A DNA stretch of 64,000 nt from Bufo bufo (GCF_905171765.1 NC_053394.1:156576756-156640755), one strand, 5' to 3'. Numbered from the stretch's first letter, positions 52,856 to 63,091 are shown. Numbers and translations: made by a program. The notes: generated by a model not told the origin, from the sequence alone.

Positions 52856-53536
52856 GACGTGGTATCTGTCATTAAAATCCTGCCTGTGATGATAATGAGT
52901 TGGCTGCTGAAAGTGATCTGTACAGATCAAGAAATGGCACCTATTATTAGGCTTGGTAGAGAGTAGCTGTGGTAACGTTTCTCTGCAAGTGACATTGTTG
53001 TGTGTGGGTTTCAGAATATTCAGAATAGAGCCTACTATAAATTACTATACGAATACCTACTCAAATGTATGGCAGCTACATAGAGACTACACGACCACCT
53101 CAATCACTCCTTTGCATCCATCAAATGGAAAACATTTTATGTATGATATGGAGCTCCATAGCAGATTGGCTTAAAAGACACTTATATAAACAGAGCACAC
53201 ATATCCTGGTTGTGCCTGGGGTGCTGTTGGCCAAAATCTGAACAAAAAAACAGCCTTCATAGCTACCTCATATGTCAGATGACCAAGGACCAATTGGCGC
53301 TAATGAGCCTGAAACCAGCCGTAAATCCCATAACAGACATGTAGATCAAAATTAAATAAAAAGGATTAATTTTTTTTCCCTCCTTCCTTACTACATGTGA
53401 ATAGACTGTGAATATGCTGGAGAATTTCATTAACATAAATGTATTTATGGCTTCTGGTGGGTCTGTCCTCGAGAACATATGGTCCTTATGTACTGACTTT
53501 GCTTGAAACAAGTATACTAAGTACTGTAACAATGTT
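52856..53536. other. Downstream flank and probable 3' UTR of zinc-finger gene 2
   Basis: Non-coding sequence between the DD37E element and the stop codon of gene 2. I could not find a canonical minus-strand AATAAA, so the polyadenylation site is not assigned. Confidence 0.4.
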
Positions 53537-54426
53537 TCAACTAGTTGCTGTGTGAACTCTTTGATGATGTTTGACGAGACTCGATTTGTGTCCAAAAATT
53601 TTCCCACAGTCAGAACAAGAATATGGCTTCTCTCCTGTATGAGTTCTCTGATGGCCCAGAAGCTTGGATTTTTGAGCAAAACATTTCCCGCAATCAGGAC
53701 ACTGATGTGGTCTCTCTCCTGTGTGGATTTTTATATGATTCACAAGAATTGATTTTTGTGTAAAACATTTCCCGCATTCAAAGCACGGAAATGGCTTCTC
53801 CCCAGTGTGCATCCGCTGATGGTTGACCAGATCCAATTTACTTGCAAAACGCCTCCCACACTGAGAACATGGAAATGGCTTCTCCCCTGTGTGGACTTTC
53901 AGATGTTTTAGGAGATCTGATTTCTGCATAAAACATTTCCCGCACTCCGAACACAAAAACGGCTTCTCTCCAGTGTGTATAACCTGATGCTTGATAAGAT
54001 GAGATTTTTGGGTAAAACATCTGCCACACTCTGAACACGTAAATGGCTTCTCCCCTGTGTGAATTCTCTGATGAGCATCAAGCATAGATTTATGTGTAAA
54101 AGATTTGCCACATTCACAACAAGAAAATGGCTTCAAACCCGTGTGAATCCTCAGATGTCGGGATAGATTTGCACTGTTGTGAAAACCTTTCCCACACTCA
54201 GCGCACGGATAGATTTTCCTCCCACTATCTGTACTACTACTTGTAAGGCTATTTAATTTATCATAACATCGCTCATGACTGGAGGCTGCAGACGAGAGAT
54301 CTGAGGGTTGCTTTTGAGTCAGATGCTCTACTCCGGAGGAATCTTGAATGCTATCCCGAGTTTCCATTTCACAAACTCCAGTTGAAATAATACGTTCTTC
54401 TAATGTATCACAACTTTTGCGTGTAT
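53537..54426 (-). CDS. Zinc-finger gene 2, terminal exon with eight C2H2 fingers
   Basis: The exon follows an acceptor (TTTTTTTAAACAG, minus strand) and ends at TGA (53537-53539). It starts TRKSCDTLEERIISTGV, then a Ser-rich linker, then eight C2H2 fingers: YPCAEC, FSCCEC, FTCSEC, FLCSEC, FPCSQC, FPCFEC, HQCPDC and YSCSDC, mostly joined by HTGEKP; the last finger has an extra His (VKHHQRVH). Joined to the four upstream exons (63092-63169, 62745-62988, 62550-62647, 61537-61648) it gives 1422 nt, 473 codons plus stop, with every junction phase-compatible and no internal stop. It is expected to be a nuclear DNA-binding regulator of the anuran-expanded type. It lies opposite to gene 1 and belongs to the same family. 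The exact orthologue is not recognised. Confidence 0.93.
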
Positions 54427-54687
54427 CTGTTTAAAAAAAAGTGCATATTTATCATTATACTTTCACACAACTTTACTTAAATCAATAGAACCAGAAGAAA
54501 CTTTCTAATATGTTTTATCAATGAGAAATATCGAGTTCTCATGTTATTAGCTGTTTACCTCCCCCTCCTTTACTAATTGCTATAGGAGATAAGTGCGGGT
54601 CCCAGAGGTGGGATCCACAACTATCTGACATTGGTGGTATATCCTAGCAATATGCCTGAAATGTCTCGGATGAGACAACCTCTTTAA
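54427..54687. other. Start of intron 4 flank, nothing recognised
   Basis: Intronic sequence next to the finger exon. Only short AT-rich stretches and a GAGACAACCTCTTTAA phrase at 54672, which resembles a T2-type end, are seen. Confidence 0.3.
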
Positions 54688-54792
54688 TGGGAACCTGTCA
54701 CCTAGTTTTGGGCATTAAACCACTAGCATGCCATTATGCATGCCAACAGCATGTTGGTGGTTTAGTGGCCCCAAACTAGATGAAAGGTTCCC
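54688..54792. mobile_element. 105-bp TTAA-flanked MITE
   Basis: TTAA at 54684-54687 and 54793-54796 flanks inverted ends TGGGAACCTGTCACCTAGTT and AACTAGATGAAAGGTTCCC. The interior is a small hairpin around GCATGCCATTATGCATGC. T2/Kolobok type. Confidence 0.65.
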
Positions 54793-54798
54793 TTAAAG

Positions 54799-54956
54799 CA
54801 GGGGTGGGCAACCTTCGGCACTCCAGCTTTTGTGAAACTACAACTCCCAGCACGTATACTTACTCTGCTCTTCTCCAAACTCCCATAGAAATGCATGGAG
54901 CGTGCTTGGAATTGTAGTTTCACAGCAGCTGGAGTGCCGAAGGTTGCTGATCCCTG
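54799..54956. mobile_element. 158-bp hAT MITE
   Basis: The inverted ends CAGGGGTGGGCAACCTTCGG / complement (CCGAAGGTTGCTGATCCCTG) are flanked by a perfect 8-bp duplication CCTTAAAG (54791-54798, 54957-54964). It inserted across the right TTAA of the neighbouring MITE, so it is younger than that MITE. Confidence 0.85.
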
Positions 54957-55469
54957 CCTTAAAGTTTTATCTAAACTGCAGGCCAGTGTTGGATACCCAC
55001 ACAGATTTACCAAACAGGTTAAGACACATGACCATTTCCAGGTGTATTGTCAGGAGGAACAACAGACACCAAAAGTAGAGTTGATCGAACACCTGGATGT
55101 TCGGGTTCGAGAAGTTCGGCCGAACTTCCCGTAAATGTTCGGGTTCGGGATCCGAACCCGATCCGAACTTCGTCCCGAACCCCATTGAAGTCAATGGGGA
55201 CCCGAACTTTTGGGCACTAAAAAGGCTGTAAAACAGCCCAGGAAAGAGCTAGAGGGCTGCAAAAGGCAGCAACATGTAGGTAAATCCCCTGCAAACAAAT
55301 GTGGATAGGGAAATTAATTAAAATTAAAAAAATAAAAATAAAAATGAACCAATATCAATTGGACAGAGGTCCCATAGCAGAGAATCTGGCTTCACGTCAG
55401 CAGAGAATCAGTCTCTTCATGCCATAGCAAAGAATCTGGCTTCATGTCAGCAGAGAATCAGTCTCTTCA

Positions 55470-56450
55470 TGCCATAGCAGAGAATCTGGCTTCATGTCAG
55501 CGCAGAATCAGTCTTCATGTCATAGCAGAGAATCAGGCTTCACGTCACCCACCACTGGAACAGGCCACTGTCACACATTTAGGCCCAGGCACCCAGGCAG
55601 AGGAGAGGTCCCGTAACAGAGAATCTGGCCTTATGTCAGCGCAGAATCTGTCTTCATGTCATAGCAGAGAATCAGGCTTCACGTCACCCACCACTGGAAC
55701 AGGCCACTGTCACACATTTAGGCCCCGGCACCCAGACAGAGGAGAGCGGTCCCGTAACAGAGAATCTGGCCTTATGTCAGCGCAGAATCTGTCTTCATGT
55801 CATAGCAGAGAATCAGGCTTCACGTCACCCACCACTGGAACAGGCCACTGTTACACATTTAGGCCCAGGCACCCAGGCAGAGGAGAGAGGTCCCGTAACA
55901 GAGAATCTGGCCTTATGTCGGCGCAGAATCTGTCTTCATGTCATAGCAGAGAATCAGGCTTCACGTCACCCACCACTGGAACAGGCCACTGTCACACATT
56001 TAGGCCCAGGCACCCAGGCAGAGGAGAGAGGTCCCGTAACAGAGAATCTGGCCTTATGTCAGCGCAGAATCGGTCTTCATGTCATAGCAGAGAATCAGGC
56101 TTCACGTCACCCACCACTGGAACAGGCCACTGTCACACATTTAGGCCCCGGCACCCAGGCAGAGGAGAGAGGTCCCGTAACAGAGAATCTGGCCTTATGT
56201 CAGCGCAGAATCTGTCTTCATGTCATAGCAGAGAATCAGGCTTCACGTCACCCACCACTGGAACAGGCCACTGTCACACATTTAGGCCCCGGCACCCAGG
56301 CAGAGGAGAGAGGTCCCGTAACAGAGAATCTGGCCTTATGTCAGCGCAGAATCTGTATTCATGTCATAGCAGAGAATCAGGCTTCACGTCACCCACCACT
56401 GGAACAGGCCATTGTCACACATTTAGGCCCCGGCACCCAGACAGAGGAGA
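55470..56450. repeat. 141-bp tandem array within the hAT element
   Basis: About six full units plus a diverged first copy. Each unit contains GAGAATCTGGCCTTATGTCA, CATAGCAGAGAATCAGGCTT, CACCCACCACTGGAACAGGC and CACATTTAGGCC. Because 141 is divisible by three and the units lack stops, the plus strand stays open for 346 codons (55444-56484) as a 47-residue protein repeat. The frame opposes the transposase and looks like a by-product of the array. Confidence 0.85.
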
Positions 56451-56568
56451 GGTTCATTCAACTTTGGGTTGCCCCGCAATATAATGGTAAAATGAAATTA
56501 AAAATAGTATTGAATGAGGAAGTGCCCTGGAGTAGAAGAATATATTGTTAAGGGGAGGTAGTTAATAT

Positions 56569-59500
56569 CTAATCTGCACAAGGGATGGACAGGTCCTGTG
56601 GGATCCATGCCTGGTTCATTTTTATGAACGTCAGCTTGTCCACATTGGCTGTAGACAGGCGGCTGCGTTTGTCTGTAATGACGCGCCCTGCCGTGCTGAA
56701 TACACGTTCAGACAAAACGCTGGCCGCCGGGCAGGCCAGCACCTCCAAGGCATAAAAGGCTAGCTCTGGCCACGTGGACAATTTGGAGACCCAGAAGTTG
56801 AATGGGGCCGAACCATCAGTCAGTACGTGGAGGGGTGTGCACAGGTACTGTTCCACCATGTTAGTGAAATGTTGCCTCCTGCTAACACGTTCCGTATCAG
56901 GTGGTGGTGCACTTAGCTGTGGCGTGTTGACAAAACTTTTCCACATCTCTGCCATGCTAACCCTGCCCTCAGAGGAGCTGGGCGTGACACAGCTGCGTTG
57001 GCGACCTCTTGCTCCTCCTCTGCCTTCGCCTTGGGCTTCCACTGGTTCCCCTGTGACATTTGGGAATGCTCTCAGTAGCGCGTCTACCAACGTGCGCTTG
57101 TACTCGCGCATCTTCCCATCACGCTCCAGTGTAGGAAGTAAGGTGGGCACATTGTCTTTGTACCGGGGATCCAGCAGGGTGGCAACCCAGTAGTCCGCAC
57201 ACGTTAAAATGTGGGCAACTCTGCTGTCGTTGCGCAGGCACTGCAGCATGTAGTCACTCATGTGTGCCAGGCTGCCCAGAGGTAAGGACAAGCTGTCCTC
57301 TGTGGGAGGCGTATCGTCATCGTCCTGTGTTTCCCCCCAGCCACGCACCAGTGATGGGCCCGAGCTGCTTTGGGTGCCACCCCGCTGTGAACATGCTTCA
57401 TCCTCATCCTCCTCCACCTCCTCCTCATCCTCGTCCTCCAGTAGTGGGCCCTGTCTGGCCACATTTGTACCTGGCCTCTGGTGTTGCAAAAAACCTCCCT
57501 CTGAGTCACTTCGAAGAGACTGGCCTGAAAGTGCTAAAAATGACCCCTCTTCCTCCTCTTCCTCCTGGGCCACCTCCTCTTCCATCATCGCCCTAAGTGT
57601 TTTCTCAAGGAGACATAGAAGTGGTATTGTAACGCTGATAACGGCGTCATCGCCACTGGCCATGTTGGTGGAGTACTCGAAACAGCGCAACAGGGCACAC
57701 AGGTCTCGCATGGAGGCCCAGTCATTGGTGGTGAAGTGGGTCTGATCCACAGTGCGACTGACCCGTGCATGCTGCAGCTGAAACTCCACTATGGCCTGCT
57801 GCTGCTCGCACAGTCTGTCCAGCATATGCAAGGTGGAGTTCCACCTGGTGGGCACGTCGCATATGAGGCGGTGAGCGGGAAGGCCGAAGTTACGCTGTAG
57901 CGCAGACAGGCGAGCAGCGGCAGGGTGTGAACGCCGGAAGCGCGAACAGACGGCCCGCACTTTATGCAGCAGCTCTGACATGTCGGGGTAGTTGCGAATG
58001 AACTTCTGCACCATCAAATTCAGCACATGCGCCAGGCAAGGGATGTGCGTCAAACCGGCTAGTCCCAGAGCTGCAACGAGATTTCGCCCATTATCGCACA
58101 CCACAAGGCCGGGCTTGAGGCTCACCGGCAGCAACCACTCGTCGGTCTGTTGTTCTATACCCCGCCACAACTCCTGTGCGGTGTGGGGCCTGTCCCCCAA
58201 ACATATGAGTTTCAGAATGGCCTGCTGACGTTTACCCCGTGCTGTGCTGAAGTTGGTGGTGAAGGTGTGTGGCTGACTGGATGAGCAGGTGGAAGAAGAA
58301 GAGGAGGAGGAAGCTGAGTAGGAGGAGACAGGAGGCAAAGAATGTTGCCCTGCGATCCTTGGCGGCGGAAGGACGTGCGCCAAACAGCTCTCCGCCTGGG
58401 GCTCAGCCGCCACTACATTTACCCAGTGTGCAGTTAGGGAGATATAGCGTCCCTGGCCGTGCTTACTGGTCCAAGTATCTGTGGTTAGGTGGACCTTGCC
58501 ACAGATGGCGTTGCGCAGTGCACACTTGATTTTATCGGACACTTGTTTGTGCAGGGAAGGCACGGCTCTCTTGGAGAAGTAGTGGCGGCTGGGAACAACA
58601 TACTGTGGGACAGCAAGTGACATGACCTGTTTGAAGCTGTGTGTGTCCACCAGCCTAAATGACAGCATTTCATAGGCCAGTAGTTTAGAAATGCTGGCAT
58701 TCAGGGCCAGGGATCGAGGGTGGCTAGGTGGGAATTTACGCTTTCTCTCAAATGTTTGTGAGATGGAGAGCTGAACGCTGCCGTGTGACATGGTTGAGAT
58801 GCTTGGTGACGCAGGTGGTGGTGTTGGTGGTACATCCCATGTTTGCTGGGCGGCAGGTGCCAACGTTCCTCCAGAGGCGGAGGAAGATGCCGAGGCGGCG
58901 GCAGCAGCAGCAGAAGAGGCCGAGGCGGCAGCAGCAGAAGAGGTAGCAGGGGGAGCCTGAGTGACTTCCTTGTTTTTAAGGTGTTTACTCCACTGCAGTT
59001 CATGCTTTGCATGCAGGTGCCTGGTCATGCAGGTTGTGCTAAGGTTCAGAACGTTAATGCCTCGCTTCAGGCTCTGATGGCACAGCGTGCAAACCACTCG
59101 GGTCTTGTCGTCAGCACATTGTTTGAAGAAGTGCCATGCCAGGGAACTCCTTGAAGCTGCCTTTGGGGTGCTCGGTCCCAGATGGCGGCGGTCAGTAGCA
59201 GGCGGAGTCTCTTGGCGGCGGGTGTTCCGATTTTGCCCACTGCTCCCTCTTTTGCTACGCTGTTGGCTCGGTCTCACCACTGCCTCTTCCTCCGAACTGT
59301 GAAAGTCAGTGGCACGACCTTCATTCCATGTGGGGTTTAGGACCTCATCGTCCCCTGCATCGTCTTCCACCCAGTCTTGATCCCTGACCTCCTGTTCAGT
59401 CTGCACACTGCAGAAAGACGCAGCAGTTGGCACCTGTGTTTCGTCATCATCAGAGACGTGCTGAGGTGGTATTCCCATGTCCTCATCATCAGGAAAAATA

Positions 59501-59973
59501 AGTGGTTGTGCGTTAGTGCATTCTATCTCTTCCACCCCTGGGGAAGGGCTAGGTGGATGCCCTTGGGAAACCCTGGCAGCAGAGTCTTCAAACAGCATAA
59601 GAGACTGCTGCATAACTTGAGGCTCAGACAGTTTCCCTGATATGCATGGGGGTGATGTGACAGACCGATGGGCTTGGTTTTCATGCGCCATCTGTGCTCT
59701 TTCTGCAGAAGACTGGGTGGGAGATAATGTGAACGTGCTGGCCACCCAATTGACTAATGCCTGTACCTGCTCAGGCCTTACCATCCTTAGAACGGTATTG
59801 GGCCCCACCAAATATCGCTGTAAATTCTGCTCGCTACTGGGACCTGAGGTAGTTGGTTCACTAGGACGTGTGGCTGTGGCAGAACGGCCACGTCCTCTCC
59901 CAGCACCAGAGGGTCCACTAACACCACCACGACCATGTCCACGTCCGCGTCCCTTATTAGAAGTTTTCCTCAT
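56569..59973 (-). CDS. hAT-family transposase with BED zinc finger, 1134 aa
   Basis: The N-terminus is rich in Gly-Arg (GRGRGHGRGG), then acidic segments (DDEDMG, DDDET). The BED-type finger spans about 278-326: C295-x2-C298 and H319-x4-H324, preceded by AWHFF. The RNase H-like catalytic core shows D499 (LTTDTWTS) and D627 (VVCDNG), with C646-x2-H649 (CLAHVLNL) and RWNST at 710-714. After acidic runs of Glu/Asp, the C-terminal dimerisation region has WPELAFYALEVLACPAAS, then LSERVFSTAG with the catalytic Glu, and SRLSTANVDKLTFIKMN. The length suits large BED-hAT proteins. No stop or frameshift. It is expected to cut and paste the surrounding element and possibly MITEs with matching ends. A domesticated ZBED gene is less likely because terminal repeats and target duplication are intact. 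Confidence 0.94.
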   Translation of the reverse strand: MRKTSNKGRGRGHGRGGVSGPSGAGRGRGRSATATRPSEPTTSGPSSEQNLQRYLVGPNTVLRMVRPEQVQALVNWVASTFTLSPTQSSAERAQMAHENQAHRSVTSPPCISGKLSEPQVMQQSLMLFEDSAARVSQGHPPSPSPGVEEIECTNAQPLIFPDDEDMGIPPQHVSDDDETQVPTAASFCSVQTEQEVRDQDWVEDDAGDDEVLNPTWNEGRATDFHSSEEEAVVRPSQQRSKRGSSGQNRNTRRQETPPATDRRHLGPSTPKAASRSSLAWHFFKQCADDKTRVVCTLCHQSLKRGINVLNLSTTCMTRHLHAKHELQWSKHLKNKEVTQAPPATSSAAAASASSAAAAAASASSSASGGTLAPAAQQTWDVPPTPPPASPSISTMSHGSVQLSISQTFERKRKFPPSHPRSLALNASISKLLAYEMLSFRLVDTHSFKQVMSLAVPQYVVPSRHYFSKRAVPSLHKQVSDKIKCALRNAICGKVHLTTDTWTSKHGQGRYISLTAHWVNVVAAEPQAESCLAHVLPPPRIAGQHSLPPVSSYSASSSSSSSTCSSSQPHTFTTNFSTARGKRQQAILKLICLGDRPHTAQELWRGIEQQTDEWLLPVSLKPGLVVCDNGRNLVAALGLAGLTHIPCLAHVLNLMVQKFIRNYPDMSELLHKVRAVCSRFRRSHPAAARLSALQRNFGLPAHRLICDVPTRWNSTLHMLDRLCEQQQAIVEFQLQHARVSRTVDQTHFTTNDWASMRDLCALLRCFEYSTNMASGDDAVISVTIPLLCLLEKTLRAMMEEEVAQEEEEEEGSFLALSGQSLRSDSEGGFLQHQRPGTNVARQGPLLEDEDEEEVEEDEDEACSQRGGTQSSSGPSLVRGWGETQDDDDTPPTEDSLSLPLGSLAHMSDYMLQCLRNDSRVAHILTCADYWVATLLDPRYKDNVPTLLPTLERDGKMREYKRTLVDALLRAFPNVTGEPVEAQGEGRGGARGRQRSCVTPSSSEGRVSMAEMWKSFVNTPQLSAPPPDTERVSRRQHFTNMVEQYLCTPLHVLTDGSAPFNFWVSKLSTWPELAFYALEVLACPAASVLSERVFSTAGRVITDKRSRLSTANVDKLTFIKMNQAWIPQDLSIPCAD

Positions 59974-59989
59974 TGTTCCCGTTCACCAC

Positions 59990-60820
59990 AATTTTGAGAA
60001 TGGCAAATTTGGGAATGCTTTTTCAACCCAGAACAAAAAGTCTGCTTTTACGGTCACTACAAATAACTTGACCAGCTAAAACAGTGCAGATTTGGTTGAA
60101 TAGAGATGCGAGACCTGTTTTTTTTTGCGCTGTGTGACAGGTATAGGTTTAATCACAGAATCACACTTCTATCAGCACACTAGCGTGTGTCTTAGGTACT
60201 TCTGAATGACACTATCAATACCTTCAATGTAAGATTTTCTTTTTGGGATAGATTTCAAGTAGGCCTCAAATACCAGAAACTAGTTATTTTGAGAATGGCA
60301 AATTTGGGAATGCTTTTTCAACCCAGAAAAAAAAGTGTGCTTTTACGGTCAATACAAATAACTTGACCAGCTAAAACAGTACAGATTTGGTTGAATAGAA
60401 ATGTCAGGTCTATTTTTTAGGCACTGGGTGACAGGCTCAACTTGCCCCTGATGTAATATATGGCCAAAAAATAACCACACTGTTGATGGTTAAATGCACT
60501 TGGGTGACACAGGCTCAGCCTGCACTAGATGTAGTATATGGCCAAAAAATAATCAGACTGTTGATGGTTAAATGCACTTGGGTGACACAGGCTCAGCCTG
60601 CAGCTGATGTAGGATATAGCACAAAATAACCACACTATCGATGGTTAAATACACTTGGGTGACACAGGCTCAGCCTGCAGCTGATGTAGTATATGGCCAA
60701 AAAATAATCAGACTGTTGATGGTTAAATGCACTTGGGTGACACAGGCTCAGCCTGCAGCTGATGTAGGATATAGCACAAAATAACCACACTATCGATGGT
60801 TAAATACACTTGGTGATAGC
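59990..60820. repeat. Subterminal repeats upstream of the hAT transposase
   Basis: A segment with GAGAATGGCAAATTTGGGAA and AATAACTTGACCAGCTAAAA occurs twice (about 59993-60105 and 60291-60405). It is followed by about five copies of a roughly 80-bp unit (TGATGGTTAAATGCACTTGG, GTGACACAGGCTCAGCCTGC, GTAGTATATGGCC) at 60425-60815. This is the promoter side of the transposase gene and a likely transposase-binding region. Confidence 0.75.
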
Positions 60821-61331
60821 TCGTGCTGGCGCACCACAAGTCACAAAATGGCCGCCGATCACCCCAGAAAAAAAGTGATCTAAAAACGCTCTGGGCAGCC
60901 TCAAAAAAGTGAGCAAGTCAATAATAGCACTTCAATGATCCACAGCTGCAGATCGATCACAGAATGAAGTCTTTTGGAGGAGTTAATCTGCCTAATCTCG
61001 CCCTAACGTCGCAGCTGCAACCTCTCCCTATACTGATCATAGCAGAGTGACGTGCGGCGCTACGTGACTCCAGCTTAAATAGAGGCTGGGTCACATGGTG
61101 CACTGGCCAATCACAGCCATGCCAATAGTAGGCATGGCTGTGATGGCCTCTTGGGCCAAGTAGTATGACGCTTGTTGATTGGCTGCTTTGCAGCCTTTCA
61201 AAAAGCGCCAAGAAAGCACCGAACCCGAACCCGGACTTTTACGAAAATGTTCGGGTCCGTGTCACGGACACCCCAAAATTCCGTACGAACCCGAACTATA
61301 CAGTTCGGGTTCGCTCATCCCTAACCAAAAG

Positions 61332-61536
61332 TCCTAGTGCCTGGGGCAGACTGAAGTCCTCTAGACTAGTGTCTTACTAGAGTGTGACAAGTCTTGATAT
61401 AAGGTGAAAAGATTGTCTGATGACTACAGTCTCCTCCACAGTACAGAGACTTCTCATGAGTATGCAGGGTGGACAATAAGAGACATGTCTGAAGGGTAAT
61501 CATGATGCTTCTCTTGATTTAATAGTTATTACTCAC
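61332..61536. other. Remainder of intron 4
   Basis: About 200 bases between the hAT element and the donor of exon 4. Nothing else recognised. Confidence 0.3.
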
Positions 61537-61648
61537 GTGGGCTGATATCTTCAGGTATCTCCTCCTCCTTACACTGCTGATCGTCCATAAAGTCTGTCTC
61601 TTCTTCATCCTCTACAACCTCAACTTTAATATGAATAAGATCTTCATC
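61537..61648 (-). CDS. Zinc-finger gene 2, acidic exon 4
   Basis: This 112-nt exon encodes DEDLIHIKVEVVEDEEETDF followed by a further Glu-rich stretch. The acceptor is AATTTAG on the minus strand and the donor GTGAGT follows at 61536. It is the counterpart of the gene 1 exon at 3684-3789 and joins the finger exon in frame. Confidence 0.9.
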
Positions 61649-61833
61649 CTAAATTACCAGAAAATATAAAAACCTCACTGTCACAGTAATAGTAATCACA
61701 AGGGTCTCCACTAGAAATGTCCAATGCTGGCATTCTTGATTTCCTCCAGTAATATGGTATATCTAAATAGGGCTGGCTGGTGCTTTCGATTTACTTTGAG
61801 GCTGGAAGAAAATATAGTGAAAAACCTCAAGAG

Positions 61834-62071
61834 TAGAGATGAGCGAACTTCTGTTTTAAGTTCGGCGTCTAAAGTTCGGCTTCCGGTTAGCAGAGGATCC
61901 CGATATGGATTCCGAATTCCGTTGTGGTCCGTGGTAGCGGAATCAATAATGGCCATTATTGATTCCGCTACCACAGACCACAACGGAATTCGGAATCCAT
62001 ATCGGGATCCTCCGCTAACCGGAAGCCAAACTTTAGACGCCGAACTTAAAACAGAAGTTCGCTCATCTCTA
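61834..62071. mobile_element. 238-bp palindromic hAT MITE in intron 3
   Basis: The inverted ends TAGAGATGAGCGAACTTC and complement are flanked by a perfect 8-bp duplication CTCAAGAG (61826-61833, 62072-62079). The arms are almost perfect inverted copies around GGCCATTATTG. The terminal 15 bases match the complete hAT element at 55076-61323 closely. Confidence 0.88.
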
Positions 62072-62549
62072 CTCAAGAGCTTACTCAAGGCTTTGTCTAC
62101 AGACATCTGAAGAAGATGGTTATTTTCCTGCGATACTTCTGGGGCATTGACTATGCCCCTGAAGCTGGCGTAAAAAAGTCCTAAACTTAAGGATTGCAAC
62201 TTTTTAAACACCATTGCTCCTACGTTTAGGAGCAAGTGGTGTTACAATGCCAGCCTCACCACTTTATGAAAGGGGCCACAAGTCCCAATGCATTCAGTTT
62301 GCAGGCATTAATGATAATTGAAATCTATTCCAACTTGAACAATTCCTCCAGCGGTGCCGGGGTTATCAAAGACCAGAGTGAAACACCAGGATAACAAATC
62401 TGTTGGTTGACACAGTGCTTCTACACCCACTGCCATAACACTGTCCCTCTTAGACCTTTGCGTGCTCCCCCTGGCTCTTTCAAACTCTGTGGTAAACCTA
62501 CCACTATGTGAGATAAGTCAATCGTTGTAAAAGCCTCAGCTGCATCTAC

Positions 62550-62647
62550 CTGATAATCTCGTGGAACATTGTGATTTTCCTCTGAGCAATCCTGGGAATA
62601 CAAAGGACTGGGGCGTCTCTCGGGTAGATATCTCTTACAGGATCCAT
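62550..62647 (-). CDS. Zinc-finger gene 2, exon 3
   Basis: This 98-nt exon encodes GSCKRYLPERRPSPLYSQDC then SEENHNVPRDYQ. The acceptor TTTCCTACAG and donor GTAGAT are visible on the minus strand. The PERRPSPLYSQDC phrase is characteristic of frog zinc-finger genes. It starts in phase 1 and ends in phase 0, consistent with its neighbours. Confidence 0.88.
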
Positions 62648-62744
62648 CTGTAGGAAACACACACAGTCACTGAATACAATGGGCAGATAGGATGATCAGA
62701 TGTTGTGGAATCTAGGTGACCCATCAGTGACAGTCTCCTCTTAC

Positions 62745-62988
62745 CCAGTGATATAAGGTGCTGGTGGTTCTCAGTCATGACATCATTATACACAACCTCG
62801 TTCACCTCTCCAGTCAGCAGCTCGATGATCTTGTTGGCGAGTTCTAGGATCTTCTGCTCATTGGTTCTCTCTGTAATCAGTGAGTGATGTGGAGACTCCA
62901 TGGTCGGGCTGCTACATCCTCCTGACACATAATGATGGCTGCTGGGGGTCACACACTCACCAGATGTCTTCTTCACTACTGTGTAATC
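62745..62988 (-). CDS. Zinc-finger gene 2, exon 2 with KRAB-like remnant
   Basis: This 244-nt exon encodes DYTVVKKTSGECVTPSSHHY, a linker, NEQKILELANKIIELLTGE and then VNEVVYNDVMTENHQHLIS. The acceptor CATACGCAG and donor GTAAGA are present. In related frog genes, as I remember them, LLTGE is followed by a fuller KRAB-like box with a MEEWEYLE core before DVMMENHQ. Here that core is missing and LLTGE runs almost directly into YNDVMTENHQ within one exon, so the box is reduced. Any KRAB-type repressor recruitment is doubtful. Confidence 0.85.
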
Positions 62989-63091
62989 CTGCGTATGAAG
63001 GGAGACCCTGATTGATATCCCTCAGTTACATCCTCGTCTTACCAGTAGAGAGAAAAGTTGTGTGATATCAGATAAATCCAGGATTCCTCAC

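Larger units (their letters stand above)
55076..61323 (-). mobile_element. Complete 6.25-kb autonomous-looking hAT transposon
   Basis: The ends TAGAGTTGATCGAAC and TAGGGATGAGCGAAC (inverted) are flanked by a perfect 8-bp duplication ACCAAAAG at 55068-55075 and 61324-61331. It encodes one intact BED-finger transposase on the minus strand. Subterminal regions are repetitive: TTCGGGTTCG-type repeats at both tips, a 141-bp tandem array at the low-coordinate end and about 80-bp repeats at the other. It sits in intron 4 of zinc-finger gene 2, in the same orientation as the gene. Confidence 0.92.

Noticed and set aside
55444..56484. Calling the 346-codon tandem-repeat frame a gene
   Set aside because: The frame is a consequence of a 141-bp unit without stops inside a transposon and has no support as a product; it is listed as a repeat instead.
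57260..57745. 161-codon plus-strand frame rich in Ser and Pro
   Set aside because: It is the antisense of acidic and Glu-rich runs in the hAT transposase.
56569..59973. A domesticated ZBED host gene
   Set aside because: The frame lies within an element with matching tips and a perfect 8-bp duplication, so a resident transposase is the simpler reading.
61711..62235. 174-codon minus-strand frame
   Set aside because: Its middle is the palindromic hAT MITE (61834-62071), whose mirrored arms give the same peptide on both strands.
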